From: Hymenopus coronatus
Taxonomy: Eukaryota > Arthropoda > Insecta > Mantodea > Hymenopodidae
Reading direction: 5' to 3'
Assembly: GCA_030762935.1 (NCBI GenBank)
Contig: CM060890.1
Location: 152,120,129 to 152,184,128 of the forward strand
DNA length: 64,000 nucleotides
The position numbers and the translations under genes are program-made. Numbering within the stretch: the stretch's first letter is position 1; the number at the start of each line of letters is the position of its first letter. The notes beneath the pieces were generated by a model that was not told the DNA's origin, made no database searches, and saw nothing but the letters and a program-made list of their open reading frames with translations. Of the stretch, positions 60,401 through 64,000 are shown piece by piece.

Positions 60401-63400
60401 TGACACCCTAACCTAATGTGACTAAGTATACTATAACAGTAAGATTGAATGGCACCCTAACCTCAGCTGACTTAGTATACTATAACAGTAAGATTAAATT
60501 ACACCCTAACCTCATGTGACTAAGTATACTATAACAGTAAGATTGAATGACACCCTAACCACATCTGACTAAGTATACTATAACAGTAACATTAAACGAC
60601 ACCCCAACCTCAGCTGACTAAGTATACTATAACAGTAAGATTAAATGACACCCTAACCTCATGTGACTAAGTATACTATAACAGTAAGATTAAAATACAC
60701 CCTAACCTCATGTGACTAAGTATACTATAACAGTAAGATTAAATGACACCCTAACCTCAGCTGACTAAGTATACTATAACAGTAAGATTGAATGACACCC
60801 TTACCTCATGTGACTAAGTATACTATAACAGTAGGATTGAATAGCACCCTAACCTCATCTGACTAAGTATACTATAACAGTAAGATTGAATGACACCCTA
60901 ACCTCATGTGACTAAGTATACTATAACAGTAAGATTAAATGGCACCCTAACCTGAGGTGACTAAGTATACTATAACAGCAAGATTGAATGGCACCCTAAC
61001 CTCATCTGACTAAGTATACTATAACAGTAAGATTGAATGGCACCCTAACCTTATCTGACTAAGTAAATTACAACAGTATGATTCAATTGCACGCTCACCT
61101 CATCTGACTAAGTAAATTATAACAGTAAGATTGAATGGCACCCTAACCTCATCTGACTAAGTATACTATAACAGTAAGATTGAATGGCACCCTAACCTCA
61201 TCTGACTAAGTAAATTACAACAGTATGATTGAATTGCACCCTAACCTCATCTGACTAAGTAAATTATAACAGTATGATTGAATTGCACCCTAACCTCATC
61301 TGACTAAGTAAATTATAACAGTATGATTGAATTGCACCCTAACCTCATCTGACTAAGTAAATCATAACAGTAAGATTGAATGGCACCCTAACCTCATCTG
61401 ACTAAGTATACTATAACAGTAAGATTGAATGGAACCCTAACCTCAGCTGACTAAGTATACTATAACAGTAAGATTAAATGGCACCCTAACCTCATGTGAC
61501 TAAGTATACTATAACAGTAAGATTAAATGGCACCCTAACCTCATGTGACTAAGTATACTATAACAGTAAGATTGAATGTCACCCTAACCTCATCTGACTA
61601 AGTATACTATAACAGTAAGATTGAATGGCACCCTAACCTCATGAGACTAAGTATACTATAACAGTAAGATTAAATGACACCCTAACCTCATCTGACTAAG
61701 TAAACTATAACAGTAAGATTAAATGACACCCTAACCTCATCTGACTAAGTAAACTATAACAGTAAGATTGAATGACACCCTAACCTCATCTGACTAAGTA
61801 AACTATAATAGTAAGAGTGAATGGCACCCTAACCTCATCTGACTTAGTATAGTATAACAGTAGGATTAAATGGCACCCTAACCACATCTTACTAAGTAAA
61901 CTATAACAGTAAGATTGAATGACACCCTAACCTAATCTGACTAAGTATACTATAACAGTAAGATTGAATGACACCCTAACCTAATCTGACTAAGTAAACT
62001 ATAACAGTAAGATTGAATGACACCCTAACCTCAGCTGACTAAGTATACTATAGCAGTAAGATTGAATGACACCCTAACCTCAGCTGACTAAGTATACTAT
62101 AACAGTAAGATTCAATGACACCCTAACCTCAGCTGACTAAGTATACTATAACAGTAAGATTGAATGACACCCTAACCTCATGTGACTAAGTATACTATAA
62201 CAGTAAGATTGAATGGCACCCTAACCTGATGTGACTAAGTATACTATAACAGAAAGATTGAATGGCACCCTAACCTGATGTGACTAAGTATACTATAACA
62301 GTAAGATTGAATGACACCCTAACCACATCTGACTAAGTATACTATAACAGTAAGATTGAATGACACCCTAACCTCATGTGACTAAGTATACTATAACAGT
62401 AAGATTGAATGACACCCTAACCTCATGTGACTAAGTATACTATAACAGTAAGATTGAATAGCACCCTAACCTCATGTGACTAAGTATACTATAACAGTAA
62501 GATTTAGTAGCACCCTAACCTCATGTGACTAAGTATACTATAACAGTAAGATTGAATGACACCCTAACCTCATGTGTCTAATAATACTATAACAGTAAGA
62601 TTGAATAGCACCCTACCCTCATGTGACTAAGTATACTATAACAGTAAGATTGAATGACACCCTAACCTCATGTGACTAAGTATACTATAACAGTAAGATT
62701 GAATAGCACCCTAACCTCAGCTGACTAAGTATACTATAACAGTAAGATTGAATGACACCCTAACCACATGTGACTAAGTATACTATAACAGTAAGATTAA
62801 ATGACACCCTTACCTCAGCTGACTAAGTATACTATAACAGTAAGATTGAATGGCACCCTAACGTCATCTGACTAAGTAAATTATAACAGTATGATTGAAT
62901 TGCACCCTAACCTCATCTGACTAAGTATATTATAACAGTAAGACTGAATGACACCCTAACCTAATGTGACTAAGTATACTATAATAGTAACATTGAATGA
63001 CACCCTAAGCAGATGTGACTAACTATATTATAACAGTAAAACTGAATGACACCCTAACATAATGTGACTAAGTATACTATAACAGTAAGATTGAATGGCA
63101 CCCTAACCTCATCTGACTAAGTATATTATAACAGTAAGATTAAATGACACCCTTACCTCATGTGACTAAGTATACTATAACAGTAAGATTAAATGGCACC
63201 CTAACCTCATGTGACTAAGCATACTATAACAGTAAGATTAAATGGCACCCTAACCTCATGTGACTAAGTATACTATAACAGTAAGAATAAATGGCACCCT
63301 AACCTAATCTGACTAAGTATACTATAACAGTAAGATTGAATGACACCCTAACCTGATGTGACTAAGTATACTATAACAGTAAGATTGAAAGACACCCTAA

Positions 63401-64000
63401 CCTCATGTGACTAAGTATACTATAACAGTAAGATTGAATGACACCCTAACCTCATGTGACTATGTATACTATAACAGTAAGATTGAATAGCACCCTAACC
63501 TCATGTGACTAAGTATACTATAACAGTAAGATTGAATGACACCCTAACCTCATGTGACTAAGTATACTATAACAGTAAGATTGAATAGCACCCTAACCTC
63601 ATGTGACTAAGTATACTATAACAGTAAGATTGAATGACACTTTAACCTGATGTGACTAACTATACTATAACAGTAAGATTAAATAACACCCTAACCTAAT
63701 GTGACTAAGTATACTATAACGGTAAGATTGAATGGCACCCTAACCTCAGCTGACTAAGTATACTATAACAGTAAGATTAAATTACACCCTAACCTCATGT
63801 GACTAAGTATACTATAACAGTAAGATTGAATGACACCCTAACCACATCTGACTAAGTATACTATAACAGTAAGATTAAATGACACCCTAACCTCAGCTGA
63901 CTAAGTATACTATAACAGTAAGATTAAATGACACCCTAACCTCATGTGACTAAGTATACTATAACAGTAAGATTAAATTACACCCTAACCTCATGTGACT
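57481..64000. repeat. 49-bp satellite, homogenised block 4 (open to the right)
   Basis: The same monomer type as block 2 (gtatactataacagtaagat), about 133 units. It contains a 68-monomer higher-order duplication: the rare unit with ccctaagcag at 59671 recurs at 63003. Confidence 0.92.

Larger units (their letters stand above)
37846..64000. repeat. 26-kb satellite with 49-bp monomer
   Basis: About 530 head-to-tail monomers of 49 bp follow the general order g-gatactag/gtatacta, cag-tagact/aagatt, gatggca/aatgaca, ccctaacctcat, ctgactaa. The right edge is not reached in the window. The array alternates between blocks of nearly identical monomers and blocks of divergent ones (subdivided below). 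Each monomer carries stops in most frames (tgactaa), so no long frames exist. Nearly every monomer holds one ccctaacct or a variant of it. Confidence 0.98.

Noticed and set aside
37846..64000. CRISPR-like array (regularly spaced repeats)
   Set aside because: The units are contiguous 49-bp monomers without unique spacers, variation is spread over the whole monomer, and the context is eukaryotic.

Overview
The window looks like non-genic, repeat-dominated DNA from an animal nuclear genome. The evidence is a mariner-family DNA transposon with TA target-site duplications, several tRNA-derived SINE-like sequences with poly(A) tails, and very long satellite and microsatellite arrays. An arthropod host is my best guess, because this mariner lineage is common in insects and other arthropods, but nothing here fixes the species. 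There is no bacterial operon, no rRNA or functional tRNA gene, no CRISPR array and no intact protein-coding gene that I can defend. By my boundaries about 50 of the 64 kb (nearly 80%) is tandem repeat.

Layout: 1-782 is an 81-bp tandem repeat. 783-1830 holds SINE-like and other dispersed repeats. 1831-8600 is one continuous minisatellite whose unit changes from 36 bp to 41 bp. 9255-11562 is a 40-bp minisatellite that grades into an ACAT/ACACAT microsatellite. 12577-13194 is six copies of a 103-bp unit. 13213-13733 is a full copy of a roughly 520-bp dispersed repeat that I call family A. 14778-16109 is a nearly intact mariner with one nonsense codon. 16401-16966 is a small fold-back mariner derivative. 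17246-18506 holds SINE fragments and another family A copy. 18507-31842 is a 13.3-kb GT/TA-rich microsatellite. 31843-34675 holds a SINE-like repeat and two more family A copies. 34676-35340 is a second GT-rich microsatellite. 35341-37845 is mixed low-copy DNA with SINE pieces. 37846-64000 is a 26-kb satellite with a 49-bp monomer that runs off the right edge.

The most useful structural observation is that family A carries a GT/AC microsatellite at one fixed internal position. The 13.3-kb array starts at exactly that position in a third copy, so the array probably grew from a simple repeat carried by a mobile sequence. A fragment of family A's terminal hairpin is also built into some units of the 81-bp array. 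The 49-bp satellite alternates homogenised cores with divergent shoulders, and it shows higher-order duplications at offsets of about 3.3, 7.9 and 14 kb. I found no new protein-based system. Long open frames inside the arrays (one exceeds 1,000 codons) are by-products of repeat periods that are multiples of three or of the absence of stop codons in simple repeats.
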